This document shows, piece after piece, positions 1 through 7,737 of a stretch of DNA of 19,512 nucleotides. Position numbers and translations under genes: made by a program. The notes below the pieces were generated by a model. The model worked only from the letters and a program-made list of their open reading frames with translations. It was not told the DNA's origin and ran no database searches. The number at the start of each line of letters is the position of its first letter. Position 1 is the first letter of the stretch. This stretch comes from JACCTH01 sp035250485. GTDB taxonomy: Bacteria > Actinomycetota > Acidimicrobiia > Spongiisociales > ZC4RG35. The stretch spans positions 1-19,512 of the forward strand of contig DATFFB010000106.1 of NCBI GenBank assembly GCA_035250485.1. Direction: 5' to 3'.

Positions 1-147
1 GAGGGGGTGGTGGCGGGGACTCCTCCTGTCATCAGACGGCACCTGGAGGAGTTGAGCGGGGTGGTGGATCAGATCATCGTCTCGGTGGTCCCCAACCGCC
101 CTCCCAACTGGGAGCTCTTCTCCCAAGCGGTCCTGGGCGTCGCGTAA
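1..147 (+). CDS. C-terminal fragment of an unidentified enzyme, possibly a luciferase-like (F420-type) oxidoreductase
   Basis: Frame 1 is open from the window edge to a TAA at 145-147 and gives the last 48 residues of a protein whose start lies upstream. The visible stretch has GTPPVIRRHLEEL, then VDQIIVSVVP and a final segment ELFSQAVLG. This resembles the C-terminus of bacterial luciferase-like monooxygenases, where a GTP-x-x-V helix is followed by a VD-hydrophobic strand and a closing ELF-type helix. That resemblance is a family inference from a short piece; no catalytic residue is visible. The gene runs in the same direction as the aminotransferase that follows, with 77 bp between them holding a hairpin but no clear promoter. 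Confidence 0.55.
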   Translation, partial: EGVVAGTPPVIRRHLEELSGVVDQIIVSVVPNRPPNWELFSQAVLGVA

Positions 148-162
148 AACTCGTTTTATCAG

Positions 163-190
163 TCAGACCGCTGACATCAAGGCGGTTTGA
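163..190 (+). terminator. hairpin after the partial first gene, possible terminator without a U-tract
   Basis: TCAGACCGCT at 163-172 pairs with GGCGGTTTGA at 181-190 (ten pairs, two of them G-T) around the 8-nt loop GACATCAA. It begins 15 nt after the TAA of the first gene and ends 34 nt before the aminotransferase start. No run of T follows on either strand, so a classic intrinsic terminator is not shown. It could be a terminator of a U-less type or a leader structure. Confidence 0.35.
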
Positions 191-224
191 GCGCGGAGAA
201 CGCGGGATCAGCCAGAATCCGGGC

Positions 225-1394
225 GTGGAGTTCCGCCGGATCGACTCGCTGCCGCCTTACGTTTTTGGCACCGTCAATCAGCGCAAGCTCGAGGCGCGCC
301 GAGCGGGAGAAGACATCATCGACCTCGGCTTCGGGAATCCCGACATTCCCAGCGCGGGCAACGTGGTCGACAAGCTGGTCGAGGCGGCCCAGAACCCGCG
401 CAATCATCGGTATTCGGTCAGCCGGGGGCTGCCCAACCTGCGCAAGGCGGCGGCCGACCGCTACTGGCGGCGATTCGGGGTGGCGCTCGATCCCGAGACC
501 GAGGTCATCGCCACGATCGGAGCCAAGGAGGGTCTATCGCACCTGCTCTGGGTGCTTGTCCAACCAGGCGATGCGGCCGTGGTTCCCGAGCCCTCCTATC
601 CGATCCATATCTACGCCCCCGGGCTAGCAGGCGCCGAAGTTCGCCGCGTTCCGGTGAGCGCCGACACGACCTACTTCGAACGGCTGGAGGAGGAAGTCGC
701 TCGGGCTCCGAGGCCGCGCGTGGTCATCTGTGCGTTCCCTCACAACCCCACCACCATCTGTGTCGATCTCGGATTTTTTCACCGTCTGGTGGAGATGGCC
801 CACCAACACGGTTTCTTGGTGGTTCATGACTTCGCCTACGCCGACGTTCACTTCGACGGCTACGAGCCGCCGTCCATCCTCGAGGTGGAGGGAGCGAAGG
901 ACGTGGCGGTGGAGCTTTACACCTTGACCAAGGGCCATTCGATGGCCGGCTGGCGGATGGGTTTCTGCGTCGGCAACCGAGAGGCGATCGCCGCCCTCGC
1001 CAAGCTCAAGAGCTATCTCGACTACGGCACCTTCCAGCCGATTCAGATTGCCTCGATCATTGCCCTCAACGAGGGCGATGAATACGTGGCCGAGGTCCGC
1101 GAGACGTACGAGAGACGCCGCAATGTCCTCGTCGACGGACTCAGCCGCAACGGGTGGAAGGTGGAGCGACCATCGGGGACGATGTTCCTGTGGGCGCCCA
1201 TTCCCGATCCCTATCAGGAACAGGGTTCGATGGCCTTCACCCTCGACCTGCTCGACCGGGCGAAGGTGGCGGTCAGTCCCGGGATCGGCTTCGGTCAAAG
1301 CGGCGACGGCCACGTCCGTTTTGCCCTGGTCGAGAACGAGCACCGCATCTCGCAAGCGGTGCGCGGCATTCGCAAGGCCCTCGACCGGCTCTGA
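225..1394 (+). CDS. alaC: AlaC-like glutamate-pyruvate (alanine) aminotransferase, class I/II PLP
   Basis: A 389-residue cytoplasmic PLP enzyme expected to move an amino group between alanine and 2-oxoglutarate. Fold-type I aminotransferase landmarks are present: FGNPD near 36-40, SYPIHIY at 124-130, FPHNPTT with Asn174 at 171-177, HDFAYADV from 201, the Schiff-base lysine Lys236 in TLTKGHSMAGWR, and a substrate carboxylate-binding Arg365 in HVRFALVEN. The order and wording of IDSLPPYVF, GEDIID, SRGLPNLR, KSYLDYGTF and VSPGIGFG follow E. coli AlaC (YfdZ) closely along the full length, which favours AlaC over aspartate or LL-diaminopimelate aminotransferases. The start is GTG 225; no in-frame ATG or GTG precedes it and the Shine-Dalgarno is weak. 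It is the first gene of a same-strand run that leads into the fab genes. Confidence 0.88.
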   Translation: MEFRRIDSLPPYVFGTVNQRKLEARRAGEDIIDLGFGNPDIPSAGNVVDKLVEAAQNPRNHRYSVSRGLPNLRKAAADRYWRRFGVALDPETEVIATIGAKEGLSHLLWVLVQPGDAAVVPEPSYPIHIYAPGLAGAEVRRVPVSADTTYFERLEEEVARAPRPRVVICAFPHNPTTICVDLGFFHRLVEMAHQHGFLVVHDFAYADVHFDGYEPPSILEVEGAKDVAVELYTLTKGHSMAGWRMGFCVGNREAIAALAKLKSYLDYGTFQPIQIASIIALNEGDEYVAEVRETYERRRNVLVDGLSRNGWKVERPSGTMFLWAPIPDPYQEQGSMAFTLDLLDRAKVAVSPGIGFGQSGDGHVRFALVENEHRISQAVRGIRKALDRL

Positions 1395-1412
1395 GAGGGT
1401 TGAACTACCCTC
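1395..1412 (+). promoter_or_regulatory. intercistronic hairpin holding the only SD-like sequence before ltaE
   Basis: GAGGGT (1395-1400) and ACCCTC (1407-1412) are a perfect 6-bp inverted repeat with loop TGAACT, lying in the 24-bp gap between the aminotransferase stop and the threonine aldolase ATG at 1419. GAGGG is the only purine-rich ribosome-binding candidate there, and it sits both in the stem and rather far (19 nt) from the ATG. Confidence 0.35.
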
Positions 1413-1418
1413 ATACCC

Positions 1419-2444
1419 ATGGCATTTTCTGACGGAAGCGTCGACTTTCGCTCCGACACCGTCACCCGACCGACCGAGGAGATGCGCCGGGCGATGGCGG
1501 CGGCCGATGTGGGAGACGATGTCTATCACGACGATCCCACGGTCAACGCCCTCGAGGAGGAAGCGGCGGCGGTAGTCGGAAAGGAAGCGTCGATCTTCAT
1601 GCCGACGGGGACCATGGGAAACCAGATCGCGGTCATGTTGCAAACCAAGCCCGGCGACGACGTTCTCGCCGACCCCGGAGTCCATGTCCGCAACGTCGAA
1701 GCCGGCGGACCGGCGGCGCTTTCCGGAGTCGCCTTTCGCACGGTCGATTCGAATGCCGGGCAGGTGACCCCCGCCCAGGTTGAGGCGGCCATCGCTCAGG
1801 CGGGGTTCTTTCCCCGCATCAGGCTCATGATCTGGGAGAACACCCACAATCTCTCCGGCGGCAGAGTCGTGCCTTCCGAATTGATGGCCGAGACCAGCGC
1901 GGCCGCTCGTCGTCACGGCCTGTCAATCCATCTCGACGGGGCCCGGATCTTCAATGCCGTAGTCGCCTCGGGGGTGCCCGCCGACGTCTTTGCTGCCACC
2001 GCCGACACCGTGCAGTTCTGCTTTTCCAAGGGTCTGGGGGCTCCCGTCGGCTCGGTGCTCTGCGGTACCGAGGAGATGATGGGGGAGGCTCGCTATCTCC
2101 GCAAGCGCATGGGCGGGGGGATGCGCCAAGCAGGCGTGATCGCCGCCGCCGCTCGAATCGCCCTCCGCGATCGGGATCGACTCAAAGAAGACCATGAGCT
2201 CGCCCACTATCTGGCGGAGCGCCTCGACCGCGCCCATCCAGGTCTGGTCGATCTCGCCCAGGTGGAAACCAACATGGTGCAGATCCAACCCGAGCGCCTT
2301 CCCCGACCTCTTCCCGAGTGGCGAGAGGCTCTGGCGGCTAAAGGCATCAAGATCAATCCGGCGTTTGGCGGCATCCTCCGCCTGGTGACCCACCGCGACG
2401 TCAATCGCGACGACGTCGACCGCCTGGTTCGCAGCCTCGGCTGA
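1419..2444 (+). CDS. ltaE: low-specificity L-threonine aldolase
   Basis: A 341-residue PLP enzyme of the beta-eliminating lyase family that cleaves L-threonine or allo-threonine to glycine and acetaldehyde. Typical family features are visible: DFRSDTVTRPT at 9-19, GDDVYHDDPTVNALE at 32-46, MPTGTMGNQIA at 61-71, a probable PLP-stacking His89 in GVHVRNVEAGG, HLDGARIFNA at 171-180, and the PLP-binding Lys204 in CFSKGLGAPVGSVLCG. The length matches the family (E. coli LtaE is 333). The ATG at 1419 is the only start giving the usual N-terminus. The gene lies 24 bp after the aminotransferase and 6 bp before fabD, so it is probably co-transcribed with both. Assignment to threonine aldolase is firm; the exact stereospecificity cannot be read from sequence. 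Confidence 0.9.
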   Translation: MAFSDGSVDFRSDTVTRPTEEMRRAMAAADVGDDVYHDDPTVNALEEEAAAVVGKEASIFMPTGTMGNQIAVMLQTKPGDDVLADPGVHVRNVEAGGPAALSGVAFRTVDSNAGQVTPAQVEAAIAQAGFFPRIRLMIWENTHNLSGGRVVPSELMAETSAAARRHGLSIHLDGARIFNAVVASGVPADVFAATADTVQFCFSKGLGAPVGSVLCGTEEMMGEARYLRKRMGGGMRQAGVIAAAARIALRDRDRLKEDHELAHYLAERLDRAHPGLVDLAQVETNMVQIQPERLPRPLPEWREALAAKGIKINPAFGGILRLVTHRDVNRDDVDRLVRSLG

Positions 2445-2450
2445 TCTCCG

Positions 2451-3386
2451 GTGGCGCTGGCTGTCCTTTTCCCCGGACAGGGAAGCCAGTTCCGGGGAAT
2501 GGGCGCCGACCTCTTTGATCGCCGGCCCGATCTTCTCGGATCCGTAGCCGACGAGATCCTCGGCTGGTCGCTCCGCCGGATGTGCCTGGAGGCTGAGGAC
2601 GACGAGTTGACGCGGACCGAGTACGCCCAGCCGGCGCTGTACGCCGTCAGCTACGCCCTCTGGGCGGAGATGGCAGAGAAGCTGCCGATGGCTCCAGTGG
2701 CCGCCGCCGGCCATTCGCTCGGTGAATACACGGCCCTGGCCGCCGCCGGGGCCCTCGAATACGAACAGGGGCTGGCGGTGGTGGCCGAGCGGGGCCGGGC
2801 GATGGCAGGCGCCGCCGATCAGGAACCCTCGGGGATGGCGGCTGTGATCGGAACCGACCTTGACGCCACCGAAAGCGCAGCTCTCGCCCGCCGACAGATG
2901 GGGGGGCGACTCTTCGTCGCCAACATCAACGCTCCCGGCCAGATAGTGGTGGCCGGCGGTGTCGAGGATCTCGACTGGCTCGAGGCCGAGATACCCAACC
3001 TCGGGATCAAAAGGGTGATACGCCTGAAGGTGGCCGGAGCCTTCCACTCCCCATTCATGGAAGCTGCCGCCGACCGCCTGGCGGCAGCCCTGTCGGGGGT
3101 GGAAATCGGACCAAGCCGCTTTCCAACCTGGAGCAATGTCACCGCCGAACCCCACCAGCCCGAACACATCAAGGATCAGTTGGTTCGTCAGGTGATTTCA
3201 CCGGTCCGGTTCGCCGACACCTTGCAAGCGATCGCCGCCGCCGGGGCCGATACTTTTGTCCACGTGGGACCGGGCGATGTCACTGCCGGACTAGCCAAGC
3301 GATCGGCTCCCGGGCTCCGCTATCTGGCAGTCTCGGATTACGCCGGGATCCCGCCGGTGATTGAGGCTCTCGGTACCATCGACTGA
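2451..3386 (+). CDS. fabD: malonyl-CoA:ACP transacylase FabD
   Basis: A 311-residue enzyme that moves malonyl from CoA to acyl carrier protein, supplying the extender unit of type II fatty acid synthesis. The oxyanion-hole motif GQGSQ is at 10-14, the nucleophile elbow GHSLGEYTAL carries Ser89, a malonate-binding Arg114 is in VAERGRAM, and the catalytic His199 is in GAFHSPFM. The length equals that of E. coli FabD within a few residues. Translation starts at GTG 2451, only 6 bp after the aldolase stop, with no strong Shine-Dalgarno, which suggests translational coupling. It heads the fabD-fabH-fabG-acpP-fabF block. Confidence 0.94.
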   Translation: MALAVLFPGQGSQFRGMGADLFDRRPDLLGSVADEILGWSLRRMCLEAEDDELTRTEYAQPALYAVSYALWAEMAEKLPMAPVAAAGHSLGEYTALAAAGALEYEQGLAVVAERGRAMAGAADQEPSGMAAVIGTDLDATESAALARRQMGGRLFVANINAPGQIVVAGGVEDLDWLEAEIPNLGIKRVIRLKVAGAFHSPFMEAAADRLAAALSGVEIGPSRFPTWSNVTAEPHQPEHIKDQLVRQVISPVRFADTLQAIAAAGADTFVHVGPGDVTAGLAKRSAPGLRYLAVSDYAGIPPVIEALGTID

Positions 3387-3399
3387 GATAGGAGGGACG

Positions 3400-4482
3400 A
3401 TGGCCAACGCGATGATCACCGGGTGGGGAAAGTGCATGCCAGAGGCGGTGCTGTCCAATCACGACCTCGAGCAGATCGTCGATACCAGCGACGAGTGGAT
3501 CACGACCCGGACCGGGATCAAGGAGCGCCGAATCTCCCACGCCGAGGTGTCCGATATGTCGGCCGTCGCCGGAGCCCACGCTCTCGCCGCGGCCGGAAAG
3601 ACCGCGGCCGACCTGGACCTGATCATCGTCGGCACTTGCACCGGCGACTCCCTCATCCCCTCCACAGCCTCCCTAGTGCAGGCGAAGCTGGAGGCCTGGC
3701 AAGCGGGCGCCTTCGACGTGAACGCCGCTTGCTCGGGATTCATCTACTCACTCGTCATCGGCTCGAACATGATTGCCGCCGGGACCCATCGCACAGTGCT
3801 GGTGATCGGGGCCGAAAAGCTTCACTATCACCTCGACTTCACCAATCGGGCGACCGCGGTCCTCTTCGGTGATGGCGCCGGGGCGGTGGTCTTGGAGGCG
3901 ACCGACGAGGACGTCGGCTTGCTGGCTTCCGAGCTGGGCATGGACGGTTCCGCCGCCTCGATCCTCTGCATCCCTGAGCATGGCACCTCCGGCGATCGGA
4001 GGAATCCCGATCCCCGCGAATCGGGAATCACTATGGATGGGCCCGAGGTCTTCCGGCGGGCCGTCACCACCATGGGCGACGCCTCCATCCGCGTTCTCGA
4101 GAAGGCTGGGATCAACCTGGACGACATCGGCCTTTTGATACCCCACCAGGCCAACGTGCGGATCATCGACGCCACCGCCCGTCGGCTCAAGCTCGACCCA
4201 GCCAAAGTCATGATCAACATCGAGTCCTATGGCAATACCTCGGCGGCCACCATTCCGGTGGCCCTGACCGAGGCCCTCGAGTCCCACCGCATCGAGCCTG
4301 GAGCGATCATCGTCCTTGCTGCCTTTGGTGCCGGCCTCTCCTGGGGGGCGGCGGTGATTCGGTGGGGGCAGCGGGTCGAGCCGTTGGGAACAAGCGATGC
4401 CGCTCTGCCGCCCAACGATCGCACCACGATGGATCTGCTGGCTTCCAATCTCGAGTTTTTCGGTCACCTGGCTGGTTCGTGA
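3400..4482 (+). CDS. fabH: beta-ketoacyl-ACP synthase III FabH
   Basis: A 360-residue initiating condensing enzyme that joins an acyl-CoA starter to malonyl-ACP. The catalytic triad is Cys111 in NAACSGFIYSL, His249 in IPHQANVRI and Asn279 in ESYGNTSAATIP. The start is ATG 3400, chosen over an upstream in-frame codon because AGGAGGG (3390-3396) lies just before it and the N-terminus then matches the family. The thiolase fold ends near AAFGAGLSWGAAVIRW (about residue 322). A further tail of some 38 residues to the end is longer than usual and has no recognised motif. The gene ends TGA inside a GTGA that is also the fabG start. Starter preference (acetyl or branched) cannot be judged here. Confidence 0.94.
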   Translation: MANAMITGWGKCMPEAVLSNHDLEQIVDTSDEWITTRTGIKERRISHAEVSDMSAVAGAHALAAAGKTAADLDLIIVGTCTGDSLIPSTASLVQAKLEAWQAGAFDVNAACSGFIYSLVIGSNMIAAGTHRTVLVIGAEKLHYHLDFTNRATAVLFGDGAGAVVLEATDEDVGLLASELGMDGSAASILCIPEHGTSGDRRNPDPRESGITMDGPEVFRRAVTTMGDASIRVLEKAGINLDDIGLLIPHQANVRIIDATARRLKLDPAKVMINIESYGNTSAATIPVALTEALESHRIEPGAIIVLAAFGAGLSWGAAVIRWGQRVEPLGTSDAALPPNDRTTMDLLASNLEFFGHLAGS

Positions 4483-5213
4483 CCCGCACCGCCCTCGTCA
4501 CCGGGGCCTCCCGGGGGATCGGTCGTGCGATTGCCCTCGCCCTGGCTGACGATGGTCACGTGGTGGCGGTCAACTTCAGCGCTTCGGACACCGCCGCCAA
4601 GGCGGTCGTGACGGAGATCGAAAGCCGGGGCGGCAAGGCGGCAGCCTTTGGCGCCGACGTGTCCGACGTGCAGGCGGTGGAGGCGCTCTTCGCCTCGGTC
4701 AGCGGCGAGCTGGGGCCGGTCGAGATCCTGGTCAACAACGCCGGTATCACCGCCGACAACCTCCTCCTCCGGATGAGCCCGGAGGAGTTCGACCGAGTTC
4801 TGGCCACCAACCTCCGCTCGGCGTTCCTCTGTACGAAGGCGGCCCTGAAGTCGATGCTGCGGGCACGTTTCGGACGAATCATTTCGATCTCCTCGGTTGC
4901 CGGCATCGCCGGCAATCCCGGGCAGGCCAACTACGCCGCTTCCAAGGCCGGTCTCATCGGGTTTACCAAGTCGGTGGCGAAGGAGGTCGGAAGCCGCGGC
5001 ATCACCGCCAACGTGGTGGCTCCCGGTTTCATCACCACGGATATGACGGCGGCCCTCTCCGAGGAGGTCAAGCAGGGGGTTTCGTCCTCTCTCAGCCTCG
5101 GAAGGTTCGGAGAGCCAGACGAAGTGGCGCAGGTGGTGGCCTTCCTCGCCTCCGACCAGGCCTCCTACGTGACCGGCCAAGTTTTAGCGGTAGACGGCGG
5201 TCTGGCGCTTTAA
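4479..5213 (+). CDS. fabG: 3-oxoacyl-ACP reductase FabG
   Basis: A 244-residue short-chain dehydrogenase that reduces 3-ketoacyl-ACP to 3-hydroxyacyl-ACP with NADPH, the first reduction of the elongation cycle. The nucleotide-binding TGASRGIG is at 8-15 and NNAG at 86-89. The catalytic residues are Asn111, Ser139, Tyr152 and Lys156 (ANYAASKAG). The C-terminal VTGQVLAVDGG at 231-241 is standard. The start is GTG 4479, overlapping the fabH stop as GTGA; a longer in-frame reading back to 4362 would only add residues from inside fabH. The overlap implies coupled translation with FabH. The position between fabH and acpP supports FabG over other SDR enzymes. Confidence 0.94.
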   Translation: MTRTALVTGASRGIGRAIALALADDGHVVAVNFSASDTAAKAVVTEIESRGGKAAAFGADVSDVQAVEALFASVSGELGPVEILVNNAGITADNLLLRMSPEEFDRVLATNLRSAFLCTKAALKSMLRARFGRIISISSVAGIAGNPGQANYAASKAGLIGFTKSVAKEVGSRGITANVVAPGFITTDMTAALSEEVKQGVSSSLSLGRFGEPDEVAQVVAFLASDQASYVTGQVLAVDGGLAL

Positions 5214-5246
5214 TGCCAGCGAGAAGAACAGGAGAGAACCAGTCCG

Positions 5247-5492
5247 ATGGAAAAAACTGATATCGAAACCCGACTGCGGGACGTGCTCGTCACCGAACTC
5301 GGCCTCGACGCCGAAAAGATCAATCCGGCGGCCAACTTCGAGACCGATCTCGACGTGGACTCATTGGGTGTCGTGGAGTTGCTGATGGCGATGGAGGATG
5401 AGTTCGGGGTGAAGATCCCCGATGACGAGGCCGAGCACATCCACACAGTGGGCGAAGCCATCGACCTGGTTCATCAGAAGCTCAACTCCTAA
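5247..5492 (+). CDS. acpP: acyl carrier protein
   Basis: An 81-residue acidic carrier protein. The phosphopantetheine attachment site is Ser39 within DVDSLGVVEL, the length and acidity are typical, and the C-terminal helix IHTVGEAIDLV is canonical. AGGAGAG at 5230-5236 provides a good Shine-Dalgarno about 10 nt before the ATG. It follows fabG by 33 bp, the largest gap inside the fab block, and precedes fabF by 3 bp. Its place among the fatty acid genes identifies it as the primary-metabolism ACP and not a polyketide carrier. Confidence 0.95.
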   Translation: MEKTDIETRLRDVLVTELGLDAEKINPAANFETDLDVDSLGVVELLMAMEDEFGVKIPDDEAEHIHTVGEAIDLVHQKLNS

Positions 5493-5495
5493 AAC

Positions 5496-6761
5496 ATGCG
5501 ACGACGAGTAGTCGTCACCGGGATGGGGGTGATCACCCCGGTTGGCAACGACGTCGATACCTTCTGGCAGTCCCTGATCTCTGGTCGCTCCGGAGTGGGT
5601 CCGATCACTCATTTCGACACCACGGGGTATCGCACAAAAATCGCCGGTGAGGTCAAGGATTTCGATCCGGCAGACCATTTCGACAAACGCGAGATCCGCC
5701 GCATCGATCCTTTCTCGCAGTTCTTCCTGGTGGCCGGGCGTCAGGCACTGGCGCAGGCCAAGATCGCCTTTGCGCCCGAGGACGCTGACAACGAACGGGC
5801 CGGGGTGATGGTGGGAGCGGGCTTTGGCGGCATGGGTGCGTTCATTGATGAAGTGGCCTTGATGCTGGACCGGGGTCCGGACCGAGTCAGCCCTACCGGC
5901 ATCCCCAAGATCATCGCCAACATGGCCGCCGGCCTGGCCTCGATCGAGAACAACTTGCTCGGACCGGTCAGTTGCGTCGTCACGGCCTGCTCGGCGTCAG
6001 CCAACGCCATTGGTGACGCCGCCGAGCTGATCCGGAGAGGGGCTGCCGATGTGATGCTCGCCGGGGGCTCGGAGGCAGCCATCACCACCTACGGGGTGGC
6101 CGGCTTCAATCAGTCGCGAGCGTTGTCAGTTCGAAACGACGAGCCTGCTCGGGCTTCACGGCCCTTCGACGCAGAGCGTGATGGATTTGTGATGGGCGAA
6201 GGAGGTGGGGCGTTGGTGCTGGAGGATCGGGACCGGGCCCTCGGCCGGGGGGCGGAAATCATCGGTGAGATCGTCGGCTACGGGATGTCGGCGGACGCCT
6301 ATCACATCACTCTGCCGCGACCGGGCGGGACCGGAGCTGCCCGAGCGATGAAGGCGGCGATGGTCGATGCCGCCCTCAAGCCCTCCGACATTTCATATAT
6401 CAACGCCCACGGCACCTCGACCGAGGCCAACGATGCCACCGAATCCGCCGCCATCAAGATCGCCTTCGGCGATGACGCTTATCGGGTGCCGGTGTCTTCG
6501 ACCAAGTCGATGACGGGCCACATCCTCGGCGGGGCGGGGGCGGTGGAGGCAATCGTCTCTTTGCTGGCGCTCAACCAGGGAGTCCTGCCGCCCACCATCA
6601 ACCTGGAAACCCCAGATCCCGAATGCGATCTCGACTACGTCCCCAATGAGGCCCGTCGCTTCTCGGGGGAATATGCCATGTCGAACTCCTTTGGCTTCGG
6701 CGGCCACAACGTGGCGCTGGTCCTGGGCTCCGCCTCGGTGGCAGGGGCTGAATTCGCCTAG
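5496..6761 (+). CDS. fabF: beta-ketoacyl-ACP synthase II FabF
   Basis: A 421-residue elongating condensing enzyme. The Cys-His-His triad is complete: Cys165 in TACSASANAIG, His305 in INAHGTSTEAND and His342 in KSMTGHILGGAGAVE. The glycine-rich NSFGFGGHN near the C-terminus is present, and VVVTGMGVITPVGND at the N-terminus is the family signature. The length is usual (about 410-425). The ATG is 3 bp after the acpP stop with no separate Shine-Dalgarno, so translation is likely coupled to acpP. It closes the fab block; its TAG overlaps the TAG of the opposite-strand membrane gene in a shared CTAG. FabF is preferred to FabB from length and gene order. Confidence 0.95.
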   Translation: MRRRVVVTGMGVITPVGNDVDTFWQSLISGRSGVGPITHFDTTGYRTKIAGEVKDFDPADHFDKREIRRIDPFSQFFLVAGRQALAQAKIAFAPEDADNERAGVMVGAGFGGMGAFIDEVALMLDRGPDRVSPTGIPKIIANMAAGLASIENNLLGPVSCVVTACSASANAIGDAAELIRRGAADVMLAGGSEAAITTYGVAGFNQSRALSVRNDEPARASRPFDAERDGFVMGEGGGALVLEDRDRALGRGAEIIGEIVGYGMSADAYHITLPRPGGTGAARAMKAAMVDAALKPSDISYINAHGTSTEANDATESAAIKIAFGDDAYRVPVSSTKSMTGHILGGAGAVEAIVSLLALNQGVLPPTINLETPDPECDLDYVPNEARRFSGEYAMSNSFGFGGHNVALVLGSASVAGAEFA

Positions 6762-7009
6762 CCCTCTTGCTGGTCTTGCTCCTGGCGGTATTCGGCGATC
6801 GAACGGGCGGTCAGCGCCAGGACCACCAGCAGTCCGACGCTGGCGACGATGAAAGCTCCGATCCCGATCAAACTGGCAGTCAACGGACAACCGGGAGCGG
6901 GCGCGGGCTGATCGGCCCGACAGGAGACGTTGGTGATGACGAAGCCCATCCAGCCGACCAGCCCTCCCAGCACCAGGGAAGGAACCACCAGGTAGGGATT
7001 GGGTTTCAT
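6758..7009 (-). CDS. small two-helix membrane protein of unknown function
   Basis: An 83-residue protein with two strongly hydrophobic segments, about 6-28 and 44-68. A short loop between them contains Cys30 and Cys41 and is proline-rich (PAPAPG). The polar tail TARSIAEYRQEQDQQEG would lie on the same side as the N-terminus. ATG at 7009 overlaps the stop of the upstream 242-residue gene by one base (TGATG), so the two are almost certainly translated together. I do not recognise a family. The two cysteines could be on the outer face and form a disulfide; that is inference. Its stop codon shares CTAG with fabF, leaving no room for a terminator between the convergent transcripts. Confidence 0.6.
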   Translation of the reverse strand: MKPNPYLVVPSLVLGGLVGWMGFVITNVSCRADQPAPAPGCPLTASLIGIGAFIVASVGLLVVLALTARSIAEYRQEQDQQEG

Positions 7010-7737
7010 CAATCTTTGCCCAGTGCCCGGCGGATTTCCTCGGGGGCAAGCTCGGGAGGGATCATCAGCCGGGTGCCCGTTTCGATGAGAGGCCTGACCG
7101 CGAGGCGGACGTCGGAGGAGGCGGCCAGGTAGGTGGCGGCGATCATCAGACCCAGCCACAGCCACCGTCCCGGAGCCGGGAGCCAGATCGCCCCCAGGGC
7201 CAGGAATGGGGGCCCGGCCCTTGCCGCCAGAAGCGCTCCCCTCAGGCGACGGGCATAGACGAAGAGAACGAGCCAGGAAGCCAGGGCCAAGGCCCCAAGT
7301 GGGCCCGAAGCTTTCTCCAAGGTGACCAGCGCGGTGGCGCCGGGGGCGATCAAGAGGAGCACGCCCAGGGCCACGGCTCGGCTCGGAACCGGCGCCACCG
7401 AGGCCCGGCTCCTCACCCACCCCCCCAGCGTTCGATCGGCCAAGGTAAAAGAAGTTGCGCCGATCATCGCCAGCCCGAGGTACCAGGGTGACGAGCGTCG
7501 GTGGAGGAGGGCCACTATCGCCTCGACCCCAACCATCAAGATGAGCAGGCGATAGCCGAGCCGGCTGCTCTCGATGAGGACGGCGACCACTCCCAGCGCT
7601 GTCACCACCAGTACGGAGGCGGCGAGGATGAATGCCGTGGTCCGGTGCCAGGGAGCTGGCTCCGCTATCAGCACCCACGTCCAAACCAACGCCGACCCGA
7701 GGGCGAGCGACGTCGCCCACCAATGACGACCGGTCAT
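7009..7737 (-). CDS. polytopic membrane protein of unknown function
   Basis: A 242-residue protein with about seven hydrophobic segments, roughly at residues 7-25, 34-55, 63-78, 84-100, 120-140, 146-161 and 190-207, and a charged C-terminal tail ending PELAPEEIRRALGKD. No enzymatic or transporter motif is recognised. The ATG at 7737 is directly preceded by an in-frame TAG, so the protein cannot start further upstream, and no Shine-Dalgarno is visible before it. It is divergent from dinB with a 72-bp gap and translationally coupled to the 83-residue membrane protein downstream, suggesting a two-component membrane unit. Its base composition is like that of its neighbours, so recent transfer is not indicated. 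Confidence 0.6.
   Translation of the reverse strand: MTGRHWWATSLALGSALVWTWVLIAEPAPWHRTTAFILAASVLVVTALGVVAVLIESSRLGYRLLILMVGVEAIVALLHRRSSPWYLGLAMIGATSFTLADRTLGGWVRSRASVAPVPSRAVALGVLLLIAPGATALVTLEKASGPLGALALASWLVLFVYARRLRGALLAARAGPPFLALGAIWLPAPGRWLWLGLMIAATYLAASSDVRLAVRPLIETGTRLMIPPELAPEEIRRALGKD

Noticed and set aside
624..3167. Two long minus-strand ORFs (about 430 and 414 codons) opposite alaC, ltaE and fabD
   Set aside because: They are antisense to clearly identified enzymes, have low-complexity Gly/Arg/His-rich translations and no domain; long shadow frames are expected in GC-rich coding DNA.
4362..4478. N-terminal extension of FabG by 39 residues
   Set aside because: The extension is inside fabH; the GTGA overlap at 4479 gives the normal SDR N-terminus.
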